DNA from: JABURQ01 sp029243145
GTDB lineage: Bacteria; Planctomycetota; Planctomycetia; Planctomycetales; Planctomycetaceae
Length of the DNA: 64,000 bases
Direction of reading: 5' to 3'
Assembly (NCBI GenBank): GCA_965660145.1
Contig: CBFHYX010000021.1
Location: 17,839 to 81,838, forward strand
A program made the translations under genes and the position numbers. This document shows, piece by piece, positions 1 to 9,114 of this stretch. The notes below the pieces were generated by a model. That model was not told the DNA's origin. It searched no databases and was given only the letters and a program-made list of their open reading frames with translations. The number at the start of each line of letters is the position of its first letter. Within the stretch, counting starts at the first letter, position 1.

Positions 1-398
1 GAGGTCAAATGATTTTTTTCGGTGATTATGGGTTCCCGTGCACAGGTAGACTCTCTGCGAAAGACAAACCTGATCATCAAGAGTGACTTGTGCCAGATTG
101 TCGATCCAGACTCCCTGCCCCACCCAGACATAGCTACCAATCGTCAAACGCCAGGGAAACTTGATGCGAACATTGGTTTGATCACGACATGTGATCCGAT
201 CTTCGCTCCAAAAAGACGTAGCATCATGACTTTCAAACCAGAAAATGGAAACCACCCACATTCAATAAACAGTAAGCTCATCATCGACCACAGACAACGA
301 ACAAAACGGCCCCGTCCAGGAGAGTAATCACCCTGCGAATACGTTGATAAATCGACGTTCGTTTCAGTGGGCTGTTTGATGTCAAAAGATTTTGTCAT
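1..398 (-). pseudogene. WcaF-like sugar O-acetyltransferase, frameshifted and cut by window edge
   Basis: Left-handed beta-helix (hexapeptide) acetyltransferase of the colanic-acid WcaF type, expected to O-acetylate a sugar of an exported polysaccharide. The first frame from the ATG at 398 carries the typical N-terminus ending in LRLFGAKIGSHVVIKP, then runs into a stop at 144. The family continuation (KFPWRLTIGSYVWVGQG, then VWIDNLAQVTL and LCTGTHNH) is present but one frame away, so a single A appears to be missing at about 172-176, in a short A run on the coding strand. The 3' end lies outside the window. The start overlaps the upstream glycosyltransferase stop as ATGA, showing operon coupling. 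A sequencing indel is a live alternative to true inactivation. Confidence 0.8.
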
Positions 399-785
399 TT
401 TTTATGCGACTCTAAAATCGACTCATAGGCTTGTTTAGTACGCTCTGCACATCGCCTCCAAATAAACTCTCGTTCGACTAATTGCTGACCGTTCTCTGCC
501 ATGATGTGACATTTTTCGGGAGACAGCAAGACCGTTTGTAATTGTTCGGCGATATGATTTGGTTCGAGACGGCATTCTAAGCCAGCGTTCGCATCAACAA
601 TGTTGGACCAGATGTTAACACGATTGCTGAGCACAACTGGAACACCCAACCGGAGAGAATCCACTACGACCAAGGCAAAATTCTCTTGATAGGAAGAGAG
701 GGCAAAAACATCTCCCGCAGCCATCGCCTGCCACTTCTCGCGCCCGACAAGATTTCCAGAGCAGTCTACCCGTTTGTGGCAACCC
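395..785 (-). pseudogene. GT4 glycosyltransferase, C-terminal fragment
   Basis: C-terminal half of a GT-B fold, family 4 glycosyltransferase. It shows GREKWQAM, then the nucleotide-sugar binding region SYQENFALVVVDSLRLGVPV and SNRVNIW, about 125 residues in all. A GT4 protein is usually 370-400 residues, so the N-terminal domain and part of the sugar-nucleotide domain are missing. The recognisable homology starts near 780, exactly where the GT2 homology of the upstream reading frame stops, and the two are in different frames. An in-frame ATG at 832 exists only because the frame is open through GT2 sequence. The stop overlaps the WcaF-like start as ATGA. It is almost certainly non-functional as it stands. 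Confidence 0.8.
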
Positions 786-1226
786 CCAGCGAAGATACAA
801 ATTCCACGGGTCTTCATTGGCAGGAATCTCATCTAGGAAACGATCGACTTCACCAGAAGGCAATGTTCTCTCAATCGTCACTGGACCAAATAAAACATCG
901 GCATCGCTCCCCTGCTCTAACGTTTTGACATGTCCTTCGATCTTGGTGGGTTCCAGATAATCATCCGCATCGAGATACTGAATCCAATCACCGGTTGCCA
1001 ATTTCAGGAGACAGTTACGTGTCACGTTGCCGCCTCGATTAGGGCCGGTTTCAACACGAATGGTATTACCAAACGAGAGAAGAACATCGAGGGTTCCATC
1101 GGTGGACCCATCGTCCACACAGATCACCTCACAACGACCATACGACTGCTTCAAGGCCGATTCCACGGCCTGACGGACCCATTGTTCCGCATTGTAACAG
1201 GGAATCAAAATACTCACGTCGATCAT
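768..1226 (-). pseudogene. GT2 glycosyltransferase, N-terminal fragment
   Basis: N-terminal catalytic part of a GT-A fold, family 2 glycosyltransferase. It begins MIDVSILIPCYN, with the nucleotide-binding VDDGSTDGT (residues 38-46) and the metal-binding DAD motif (about residues 86-88, in YLDADDY). Family resemblance holds to about residue 153 (LRWGLPQTG), after which the frame drifts into out-of-frame GT4 sequence and stops at 615. Roughly the last 150 residues of a normal GT2 are missing. The ATG overlaps the TGA of the GT8-like gene by four bases, so translation coupling into this gene is intact. Deletion between adjacent GT2 and GT4 genes, or an assembly collapse, would explain it. Confidence 0.8.
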
Positions 1227-2185
1227 CGGGAGACCTCCACCAGTTCAGGTTGAGGTGCCGTCTCAATGTTTTTGAGAAAACCTTGCTGAGCAAGATGCCG
1301 CATGCCTTCGGCGTACATTCGATTTCGAATCGCTCCGACGTAATGCTTCAGAGGTTTCTTGGATAGACCATCTTCTAATATCACATCATAGGGCTGAGAT
1401 AATGGCTGGCAGCCGTAACGGGAACTACACAAGCAAAACAGGGTCTGTTCAATGAGCCAAAAATGGCCTTGGAGCAAGTTCGAAGAGAGATATCGTTCAA
1501 TCTCAGTAAGTTGCAATGAATCCATTTGCAAGACGCAAACTCCGGAATTAAATCGGGAAGCCACTTCCAAATCCAAACCATTGGCAAGTTCGTCTCGTGG
1601 CGCAGTGTAGGCATCTTTAACATCGCCGTTAAAGCGATTCGGCGTCTCTTTGTCATTCAACGCATCGAGCAGTTCGACCGGCTGCGAAAATGTCAAAACA
1701 TCGGAATCTAACAGCAATACTCGGGGCGACTGCGCATAATGAATCAGATTGAACAGCTTGATCGAAAGATTGTTTTCTGAACGTAGCTTATAGCAGGCAG
1801 GATAGTTAGCGAGAGAGTCGAGAACCTCGACATCCGACTGTTCCCGTTTGATCAAGCGAACGCCGACAAAATGCGTACTGATAATTTCGCAAATTTCAGG
1901 AGTCAACGTACCGTCATCATGAATACACAGCGCGGGGCGTGTGTCACTGAAATGGTAAAAGGACTTTAAAGCCCAAAGCAGATCCAACCAGTCCTGCTGA
2001 GATGTGAGGGTGTGAATCTCGTACTCCGAGGTTTGTGGTAGTAACAGTGAAGGCGTCTGTAAAATTCGAGAGCGCACAACTTCCCGATACCAGGAGGCCA
2101 TTAAGCCCCCCTCGAAGAGTCGTCTCAACCGGTACAGGAGAACTCCCGGACGCACGCCTATTTCCCTTTCGTCTCCAGCGAACAC
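1223..2185 (-). CDS. GT8-like glycosyltransferase
   Basis: A 320-residue protein resembling glycosyltransferases of the GT8/GT-A class. It has a LLLDSDVLTF segment (DxD-type metal and nucleotide-sugar site, around residue 158), a FNSGVCVLQM segment and a WLIEQTLFC segment, which are the usual order of landmarks for these enzymes. It probably adds a sugar to the lipid-linked repeat unit of the surface polysaccharide at the cytoplasmic membrane face. The frame opens at a GTG (2185); an internal ATG at MASWYREV is an alternative start. It follows gmd by 22 bp and overlaps the GT2 fragment by 4 bp, so it is within the operon. Acceptor and donor sugars cannot be told from sequence. Confidence 0.7.
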   Translation of the reverse strand: MFAGDEREIGVRPGVLLYRLRRLFEGGLMASWYREVVRSRILQTPSLLLPQTSEYEIHTLTSQQDWLDLLWALKSFYHFSDTRPALCIHDDGTLTPEICEIISTHFVGVRLIKREQSDVEVLDSLANYPACYKLRSENNLSIKLFNLIHYAQSPRVLLLDSDVLTFSQPVELLDALNDKETPNRFNGDVKDAYTAPRDELANGLDLEVASRFNSGVCVLQMDSLQLTEIERYLSSNLLQGHFWLIEQTLFCLCSSRYGCQPLSQPYDVILEDGLSKKPLKHYVGAIRNRMYAEGMRHLAQQGFLKNIETAPQPELVEVSR

Positions 2186-2207
2186 TGATGATGAACTTCC
2201 TCAAAAC

Positions 2208-3242
2208 TTACCCAACCGGGTCTTTCCCGATCATTAAGTTATGCTTTTCCCGTTCCGCTTCATCCAGATCGGATCCCACCATCAACTCGACTAATTCCTT
2301 AAAACTGGTCCGTGGTTTCCAACCAAGTTCTTTCTCTGCCTTCGAGTAATCACCCTGAAGAAGATCCACTTCGGCGGGACGATAGTAGCGGGGATCGATT
2401 TCGACAAAATCATTCCAGTCAAGGTCGAGCATTTCAAAAGTGTGAGTAAGAAACTCACGAATACTGTGAGTTTCATTCGTAGCCACCACATAATCGGAGG
2501 CCGTCTCGGTTTGCATCATCAACCACATCGCTTCCACGTAATCTTTGGCATATCCCCAATCTCGCTTGGAATCGATGTTGCCCAGATACAATTTCTCTTG
2601 CAGCCCCAATTTAATGCGGGCGGCAGCGCGTGTGATTTTGCGAGTCACAAACGTTTCACCGCGACGTGGTGATTCGTGATTAAACAGAATGCCGTTGCTC
2701 ACAAACAAATCATAAGCTTCTCGATAATTGATACATTGGTGATGGGCATACACTTTCGCACAAGCGTACGGACTACGGGGACGAAACGGAGTCAACTCTG
2801 TTTGTGGCGTCTCGACCACTTTTCCATACATTTCGCTCGATGAAGCCTGATAAACCCTGACCGGCTTCTCGCGACTCAGCACACGAACCGATTCGAGAAT
2901 CCGTAAAAGCCCATTCCCAGTGACATCCAAAGTGTAGAGCGGATTATCGAAGGAAACTCGAACGTGACTTTGAGCGGCCAAATTGTAAATTTCATCGGGT
3001 TTCACGGTCATGATGATGTTTGAGATAGATTGACTATCCGACAGATCGCCGTGATGCAGGAACAGTCGAGCGTCCGAATCATGCGGATCCTGATAGAGGT
3101 GATCGATACGTGAAGTATTGAACGTACTCGACCGGCGGACGACTCCATGAACCTCATATCCTTTTTCAAGGAGTAGTTCTGCCAGGTACGATCCGTCCTG
3201 ACCAGTAATTCCTGTGACTAATGCTTTTCTCAATTCAGACAT
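2208..3242 (-). CDS. gmd: GDP-mannose 4,6-dehydratase
   Basis: Converts GDP-D-mannose to GDP-4-dehydro-6-deoxy-D-mannose, the first step toward GDP-L-fucose and related deoxysugars. At 344 residues it has normal length for this extended SDR enzyme. The NADP-binding GITGQDGSYLAELLLEKGY (residues 11-29), the RRSSTFNTSRIDHLY segment, the active-site SSEMYG (135-140) and the YACAK tyrosine-lysine pair (Y159, K163) are all present. It sits 16 bp downstream of the GDP-fucose synthase gene on the same strand, forming a GDP-fucose supply pair in the polysaccharide operon. The assignment is secure. Confidence 0.97.
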   Translation of the reverse strand: MSELRKALVTGITGQDGSYLAELLLEKGYEVHGVVRRSSTFNTSRIDHLYQDPHDSDARLFLHHGDLSDSQSISNIIMTVKPDEIYNLAAQSHVRVSFDNPLYTLDVTGNGLLRILESVRVLSREKPVRVYQASSSEMYGKVVETPQTELTPFRPRSPYACAKVYAHHQCINYREAYDLFVSNGILFNHESPRRGETFVTRKITRAAARIKLGLQEKLYLGNIDSKRDWGYAKDYVEAMWLMMQTETASDYVVATNETHSIREFLTHTFEMLDLDWNDFVEIDPRYYRPAEVDLLQGDYSKAEKELGWKPRTSFKELVELMVGSDLDEAEREKHNLMIGKDPVG

Positions 3243-3258
3243 CTCATATCCTGACGTG

Positions 3259-4230
3259 TTATAGGTGACTCACCGATTGGGTTTGAGCTTCCTTGTGCCG
3301 TTCGGCACGGTACCAATCAATTGTCTTTTTCAGTCCTTGCCGAAAATCAGTATCGGCCTCAAAATGGAGGAGTTCCCGAGTACGGGAAGTATCCAGACAG
3401 CGACGAGGTTGGCCGTCTGGTTTGGTGGTATCCCAATGTACTTGTCCCTTAAAACTGCAAAGCTCACAAATCAATTGAACGAGTTCGCGAATCGTTATCT
3501 CACTGCATGTACCAAGATTAAGTGGTTCGGGGGAATCATATTGATCGGCAGCCAGCACAACTCCTCGTGCGGCATCATCAACATACAAAAACTCGCGTGA
3601 TGCTTGCCCGGTTCCCCAAGCCGTAATGGAGTCCTCGCCAGCATCCTGTGCTTCCATGAATTTTCGAATGAGTGCAGGAATCACATGACTCGACTTTAGA
3701 TCAAAGTTATCCCCCGGACCATACAAATTCACGGGTAGTAGATGAATCGCTCGGAATCCGTATTGCTGACGGTACGCTTGCCCCTGAACCAGCATCATTT
3801 TTTTCGCCAGTCCATAAGGGGCATTGGTTTCCTCGGGATATCCGTCCCAGAGATCAGTCTCTTTGAACGGAACAGGGGTGTGTTTTGGGTAGGCACAAAT
3901 GGTCCCCACGCTGACGAACTTTTCAACGCCATATTGCCGGGCTTGTTCCATCAACTGGATGCCCATAATGGCGTTGTCATAGAATAATTTGCCCGCATTC
4001 TCTCGATTCGCTCCGATGCCTCCCACCACGGCTGCCAGATGAATGACAACTTCTGCTTCAGAACTTCGATAGGCTTCCTGAATGGCGTTGATGTCACGTA
4101 GGTCGAATTCGCTGCTGGAAGGCGCAAAGACATCGGCCACTTGTGCTTCTATTAATTGCTGTTTGACGACGCGTCCGAGAAACCCGGTTCCGCCTGTCAG
4201 AAAAATACGTTTTCCAAGTAAATCGCTCAC
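3259..4230 (-). CDS. fcl: GDP-L-fucose synthase
   Basis: Bifunctional epimerase/reductase (WcaG/Fcl) that turns the Gmd product into GDP-L-fucose. It shows the Rossmann motif LTGGTGFLG at the N-terminus, VGGIGANRENAG, a GTICAYP active-site segment, a YGLAKK catalytic tyrosine-lysine motif and NLYGPGDNFD. I chose the GTG at 4230 (about 323 residues) because GGGAGG lies 11 bases upstream and the protein then starts SDLLGKRIF as relatives do. The frame extends to an ATG at 4263, which is the alternative. The gene is intact and paired with gmd. Confidence 0.95.
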   Translation of the reverse strand: MSDLLGKRIFLTGGTGFLGRVVKQQLIEAQVADVFAPSSSEFDLRDINAIQEAYRSSEAEVVIHLAAVVGGIGANRENAGKLFYDNAIMGIQLMEQARQYGVEKFVSVGTICAYPKHTPVPFKETDLWDGYPEETNAPYGLAKKMMLVQGQAYRQQYGFRAIHLLPVNLYGPGDNFDLKSSHVIPALIRKFMEAQDAGEDSITAWGTGQASREFLYVDDAARGVVLAADQYDSPEPLNLGTCSEITIRELVQLICELCSFKGQVHWDTTKPDGQPRRCLDTSRTRELLHFEADTDFRQGLKKTIDWYRAERHKEAQTQSVSHL

Positions 4231-4395
4231 TGGACTCAATTCCTCCCGTGATCTCGTCCTCAATCTGTTCAGTTCGAACGGAAATCAAATTTTAACAAAT
4301 GGATACACCATTGCGACACTTCATTCACCAGAGACTGGGATCTCTACTTCATTTCGAGGATTCGCACTCTGAGTGGCTGTTAAGATGTGAGGGTT

Positions 4396-5373
4396 TTACC
4401 TGTTAGATAAAATTGTCAAAAGGTTTTTGAACAACCCTACACTCACTTTGCGATCATATTTGGTTTCCGCTAATTGCCGACCACGAATCCCTGACTCTTG
4501 CCAAGAATGACGATCTGCTGCCAAATCCCGCAATACCCGCTCAATCTGATCTGACTCAAATCGTGGAAGATTGATCCCGACACGATGCTCGACGACGATG
4601 CGAGCTAATTCAGAAGTCTCGGGGGCAATGGAAAGCACGGCAGTTCCGCTCGCGAGAATTCCATAGAGCTTGCTCGGCATCAGACACCCTAAGGCTTCTT
4701 TGCGAATCGGCAGCAAGTGTAGATCGGCGGCCGACAAACTTTCGGCAAGCCGCTCTCGGGGTTGGTACGGCAGAAACGTGACATTCTCCAGTCCTTCGGC
4801 CTGCTCAATCAGTGCCTCGCGAGAGGCTCCCTCGCCGACAAAAACAAAATGTAATTCATCCAGGTCTTGTAACTGTTTGGCTGCGTCAATCACGATCGAC
4901 AAATCCTGAGACAGTCCCAGATTTCCTGAATACATCACCAGAAACATATTTTCGGAGGCAAATTTATTCTCGACGCGCCAAGGATTCTCCTCTTTCACGG
5001 GAACAACTTTGGTCGTGTCGATCCAGTTGGGAATGATGTGGATGGGTACTGCATCGAGCGTTCCCCATCCAGAAATTGTTTGTTTCATATCTTCACTGAG
5101 GACAACAATGCAATCAGCACGACGATAGCACCAACGCAACAGGCCGCGCAAAAGACGTATTAAAAAACCATTTTTGGCTTTCCCGACAGCAATGGCGATA
5201 TCTGGATAGATATCTTGCAGGTAAAAAACCAACTTGCAGCGTTTCCGAAATCGAACCCAGATCGCCAGAAATGGCAACAGAAATGGGGCAGTTTCGCAGA
5301 CGACAACATCGGGTTTCGGTAAGCGTGGAACACGCCAGAACGCATACCAAAGAAACGAAAGAAAATTGAACAA
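4396..5373 (-). pseudogene. WcaI-like GT4 glycosyltransferase lacking its N-terminus
   Basis: Family 4 glycosyltransferase resembling WcaI-type fucosyl/glycosyl transferases. Recognisable segments are LQDIYPDIA, HIIPNWID, MYSGNLGLSQD, VFVGEGASR and LLPIRKEALGCLMPSKLYG, the last being the nucleotide-sugar site. It has 325 residues from the first in-frame start against a usual 400 or so; the N-terminal signature found in relatives is absent. Homology begins at about FNFLSFLWYA, directly joined to O-antigen ligase sequence in another frame at about 5370-5385. The C-terminal domain is complete, so a truncated product could be made, but the acceptor-binding domain is incomplete. Natural deletion or misassembly are the two explanations. 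Confidence 0.75.
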
Positions 5374-6017
5374 TTTTCCGATGCCCCTTCGCCAAAAACC
5401 AAATCAGCGCGACAAACAAACCCGCAACCAAGGAGAGGATACCTCCACGTGAAGCAGACCCGATAACTCCGGCGGCGATTACGATGATGCATGTTCCCGA
5501 GATCACTTGCCAGACATTCAGTTGGCCTATGTGAATCAAGTAAGAATTGACGGTTTCAGAGATTCCTCCACTGATGCCGTCTTGCAACATGTCGTATTGA
5601 TACTGACCACGGTGACTGGACGCGGTTTGTCGATGACACCAGCATTCCTAATGCGGCAGCAAAGGTCATATTGAGATAACCTGCTGCGTTATTCCGATTC
5701 ACCCAAGCCGCAAACGGTTTTCCATTGATAATTTCAGGACCGGTCCAGAACAAGTGGCCGTTCCTACTGAGTTTTTGACAGAGACCGAAAAAGCTAAGAG
5801 CAAGCCCGGTTATGGCTAATGCACTAAACAACCAGACTTGTGTTCGACGATTGGGAAACAGTTGAGTCGATAGAAAGAAAGCCAACAGCGCAATGGAAAG
5901 TGTTGCGATATGCATGCGAGTTTCAAGTGGATAAATCGAAATCGCATTCCTTTCAAAGCCAACAATTCCCTCGGACACAGGAATTTCCTCAGCCAAAGAA
6001 GAACCAAGTTGAATCAC
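5374..6017 (-). pseudogene. O-antigen ligase/polymerase (Wzy/WaaL type) fragment, multiply disrupted
   Basis: Membrane protein of the O-antigen ligase family. The first frame (GTG at 6017) holds IYPLETRMHIATLSIALLAFF, with a hydrophobic helix, and AAWVNRNNAAGYLNM, a typical loop motif. A second frame, entered by a frameshift somewhere between about 5600 and 5655, resumes with SSHRGQYQYDMLQDG and the diagnostic GSASRGGILSLVAGLFVAL. The sequence then ends abruptly at about 5380 where the GT4 begins. The usual N-terminal helices are also missing, because an in-frame stop lies immediately upstream of 6017. The gene therefore has at least three lesions. Intact members have 400 or more residues and about 10 or more membrane helices. 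Confidence 0.7.
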
Positions 6018-6192
6018 CTATGGGCAAGTGTGAATATAGGGTTTTTTTCAGTTTTACAAAGAATACCATCAAAGCCGAAAGTTTCTTCAATACATCGTGG
6101 ACGAATTTGATCATCACGTTTCCACACACAAACCGATCCAGAACACTCTTAAAGCATTTACCCAATTATAGTTATGGATGATTTCTCCGACT

Positions 6193-7467
6193 TTATGGAG
6201 TGAAATGATTGATGACATTCCGAAGATTGCCGTCCGATTCCAGCCAAAGCGATTCGGGACCAGAAATGATCTCCAACTCTTCACGCCCTTCGAATTCGGG
6301 GAGATAAGCTTCCGAAACGAGCAACTCAGACAGATGCAGTGTGTCCGAGATATGAGTAAGCCGAAGCTCTGCCGCACTTTTAAGTCCCACCGTGCTACAT
6401 GCCGCTTCCAGAACCTCCACGTCTGTCACAAAAGAGATTGGCAGCATGGCGGCTTCGGGATGGCCTCCCGTGATGCAATTGACGGCAGTCACTTGCTGAT
6501 CGATTTGTTCGATGGTGCGTTTGTTGGTGAATTCGGCAATCCCGATCCCGGTACCGTTACCGTGAGTTTCTTCCGTCAAACTACGCACGAAGATTCGATT
6601 CACACGGACGGAATCTCCCTCTCGCGCTTCGTGATCGTTGTACTTACGGCCCACGATGTTCGTGTCGAGTCCGGTGCCACTGATGTTTTTTCCAATCCGA
6701 TCAACAATCAGCACATCCACATCGGCAAACGGTAATTGTGGTAGCCACTCTTTCGATTGGCGACACAATTTTCGTTCCTGTTCGTAAAAATCTGCGGGAG
6801 CGACCGCCCGAATCAAGCCGGTCTCATCGTAAGCATTTTCGACGATCGCCAAACCTGCCACAACCGAGCATTTCTGAAGCACCTGTTCGGCAACAGCCCG
6901 AATGATCTCGTCGAAGGAATAATTATAAATCGCCTGATGATAGATTTTCGCGCCGGCATGTTTTCCCAGACCGATCAACATCATCTTGTGTAGACCCGAT
7001 TCGATGTCTCCTATGAATCGCGTATGCGCTTTAATCCGATTGCAGACCAAAACATGATCGGCCTCAAAAGCATTTTTGTCGAAATGAACAGGAATCCCTT
7101 GCGGCGTCTCGGCGACCACGACCGTTTCCATGCTCGAACGAATCTCGCAACCGAGAAAATCTTCCGTTAATCCGTAACCTTCGACGATCTGCCGTTGTCC
7201 TTCTGCTGTCCCACCGCCGTGACTTCCCATCGCGGGAATAATCAACGGAATAGCATCGAGAGATTTTAGAAAATCGACCGTCGTCTTGATAATGGTGGTA
7301 ATGTTCGCAATACCCCGGCTACCGACCGTCACAGCGACGGTTTGCCCCGGTTGAATCTGTGTCTCCAACTGGAGAGACTTTAATTCAGACAGCACCGTCT
7401 CTGCGATGTTTTCGACCACAGGGCGGTCAAAATGCTGTCGAACTTTTAACATTCGTGGAAATTCCAT
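6193..7467 (-). CDS. LarA-like protein (DUF2088 / nickel-dependent lactate racemase family)
   Basis: A 424-residue protein of the LarA N-terminal-domain superfamily. It shows VTVGSRGI (near residue 47), PAMGSHGGGTAEGQ, RIKAHTRF and GLHKMMLIGLGKHAGA, in the order usual for this group. LarA itself racemises lactate with a nickel-pincer cofactor; the planctomycete paralogues are of unproven activity, so I would not call it lactate racemase. The ATG at 7467 has an AAAGG seven bases upstream. It lies head-to-head with arfB (95 bp gap, a shared promoter region) and upstream of the broken polysaccharide genes. No larB/C/E maturation genes are visible in this window. Confidence 0.8.
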   Translation of the reverse strand: MEFPRMLKVRQHFDRPVVENIAETVLSELKSLQLETQIQPGQTVAVTVGSRGIANITTIIKTTVDFLKSLDAIPLIIPAMGSHGGGTAEGQRQIVEGYGLTEDFLGCEIRSSMETVVVAETPQGIPVHFDKNAFEADHVLVCNRIKAHTRFIGDIESGLHKMMLIGLGKHAGAKIYHQAIYNYSFDEIIRAVAEQVLQKCSVVAGLAIVENAYDETGLIRAVAPADFYEQERKLCRQSKEWLPQLPFADVDVLIVDRIGKNISGTGLDTNIVGRKYNDHEAREGDSVRVNRIFVRSLTEETHGNGTGIGIAEFTNKRTIEQIDQQVTAVNCITGGHPEAAMLPISFVTDVEVLEAACSTVGLKSAAELRLTHISDTLHLSELLVSEAYLPEFEGREELEIISGPESLWLESDGNLRNVINHFTP

Positions 7468-7562
7468 CGAAGAGCCTTTGACGAATTTTCGATACTGTTA
7501 CAGTGATGTCAGAACTGTTTGCGACTATTGAAGATTTCAAGATTTTGTGAGTGTAATTTCTT

Positions 7563-8027
7563 ATGGCTGAATCCAAACCCGACGACCTGGTTTACCGCAG
7601 CAAACTGCAGGTGTCTTCCACCATCAAGATTCCTCTCGCCGATCTCAACTTTCAGTTTGTCCGCAGCTCCGGTCCGGGTGGGCAACATGTCAACAAAACC
7701 AACTCAAAAGTTCAACTTTTCTGGAATGTGGCCGAGTCTGAAATCATCGGTCGTAATCTGAAACTTCGCTTCATGGACAAGTACGCGAATCAGATTTCCA
7801 CAGCAGGCGTACTGCTCATCGAATCGCAAACCCACCGAGACCAACACCTCAACAAACGAGTGGCACTTCAGAAACTTCAAAAGATGATTCGTTCTGTGGC
7901 GCGCCCTCCGAAACCACGCAAACCGACCAAGCCGACCAAAGCATCAAAACGGAAACGACTGGAAAACAAATCCCAGCAAGCCGAAAAGAAAAAGAAGCGA
8001 CAACCTCCCAATATGGAAGACAACTGA
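7563..8027 (+). CDS. arfB: Alternative ribosome-rescue peptidyl-tRNA hydrolase ArfB
   Basis: A 154-residue release-factor-like hydrolase that frees peptides from ribosomes stalled on non-stop mRNA. The catalytic GGQ motif is at residues 39-41 within RSSGPGGQHVNKTNSKVQL. The C-terminus (about residues 115-154) is strongly lysine/arginine-rich, matching the tail that ArfB threads into the empty mRNA channel. Length is normal. There is no obvious Shine-Dalgarno before the ATG. It converges with the TIM-barrel gene, leaving only 13 bp between stops. No tmRNA gene was found here. Confidence 0.93.
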   Translation: MAESKPDDLVYRSKLQVSSTIKIPLADLNFQFVRSSGPGGQHVNKTNSKVQLFWNVAESEIIGRNLKLRFMDKYANQISTAGVLLIESQTHRDQHLNKRVALQKLQKMIRSVARPPKPRKPTKPTKASKRKRLENKSQQAEKKKKRQPPNMEDN

Positions 8028-8040
8028 TCGCCGTTAGTTT

Positions 8041-8895
8041 TCACTTTCCCAAAACTTTTGTTCGCAACTCTTCCAACAGACTCACGGCCTGCCCAACATC
8101 CGCTTTTTGTTTGACGGGGTCTTGAGGAATTTCTCGCTCAATGGTGAGCGGTCCTTTGTAACCAATTTCCTGCAAAGTCCGTAGATAGGTTTCAATTCCA
8201 ACGTCTCCCTCACCGAGAGGGACTTCAGTTCCCCAGGACTTGCCCCGCTCTCCTTCGGGAGCCCACTTGCCATCCTTGCAGTGAATGCTGCGTACGTACT
8301 TACCAACTTTCTTGAGAGCTTCAATCGGATCGCCCGTTCCGTACAAAATCATATTAGCCGGATCAAAATTGATAAACAGATTATCTCGCTCAACTTCGCT
8401 AATAAAGTCGAGCAGATGATCGGCCGTTTCTTGACCCGTTTCCAGATTCAACTGCTGATCATTATCGGCGATATGATCGAGCAGATCACGTGTGCAGTCG
8501 ATCAAGCCTTTATAACTTTCCGAATTTTTGTCTTGAGGGACAAACCCGATATGAAGCGCAACAGTGGCACAACCGAGTAATCGAGCGAAGTCAGAAATTT
8601 CTTTCATTTCCTGCACGCGTGCTGCACGGGTCTCTTCGGGAACGAGCCCCACCGTTTTCACAGTCGTCGGAATATCGGCGTAACTCTCTCCATCAAATCC
8701 ACCAAAGACGGCCGTCACCGTGATGCCCGCATCGGCACACTTGGCGAGAAACGCTTTCGCGTTCTCCGGGTTCCGAGAATCCCCATGAGGTGCGTGAAGC
8801 TGCACGCTGGGAATATTTAACTCCTGAGCAACATCCAGATGAACGCCCAAACCAGCGTCAATTGATGCGAATACTCCAATAGGCCATTCTTGCAT
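8041..8895 (-). CDS. Sugar phosphate isomerase/epimerase family TIM-barrel protein
   Basis: A 284-residue xylose-isomerase-like TIM barrel (AP-endonuclease 2 fold). Visible landmarks are LHAPHGDSRNPE, LHIGFVPQ, LETGQET (metal-ligand glutamate), NFDPANMILYG (aspartate after a strand), SIHCKDGKW and LTIEREIPQD near the C-terminus, matching the ordered metal ligands of this superfamily. There is no signal peptide, so it is cytoplasmic. Substrate cannot be inferred. It is a separate gene from the Tat-exported relative at 47572, and it converges with arfB. Confidence 0.8.
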   Translation of the reverse strand: MQEWPIGVFASIDAGLGVHLDVAQELNIPSVQLHAPHGDSRNPENAKAFLAKCADAGITVTAVFGGFDGESYADIPTTVKTVGLVPEETRAARVQEMKEISDFARLLGCATVALHIGFVPQDKNSESYKGLIDCTRDLLDHIADNDQQLNLETGQETADHLLDFISEVERDNLFINFDPANMILYGTGDPIEALKKVGKYVRSIHCKDGKWAPEGERGKSWGTEVPLGEGDVGIETYLRTLQEIGYKGPLTIEREIPQDPVKQKADVGQAVSLLEELRTKVLGK

Positions 8896-9114
8896 AGCGG
8901 ATTCTTTCCCGTTTATTCAGTAGTCTGTCTTAGTAGTTCATCTCGTCAAAATCACGAGCTGGATTCAATATAACTGCCGGGAACTGGTCGTTCCAGTTGT
9001 CTCTTCAGGATTCGTTCACCCTTCCCCGTCTTTTTCGTTCACCATCAGATTCAGGCTGGGGTTCCCGTGGTAACTCCAGTAAGATTCCACTTCGTTAATC
9101 ACTCTCCTGATAAC

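Noticed and set aside
6018..6119. Short frame MIKFVHDVLKKLSALM as the true N-terminus of the O-antigen ligase
   Set aside because: It does not resemble ligase N-termini and would need yet another frameshift to join; kept only as a possibility.
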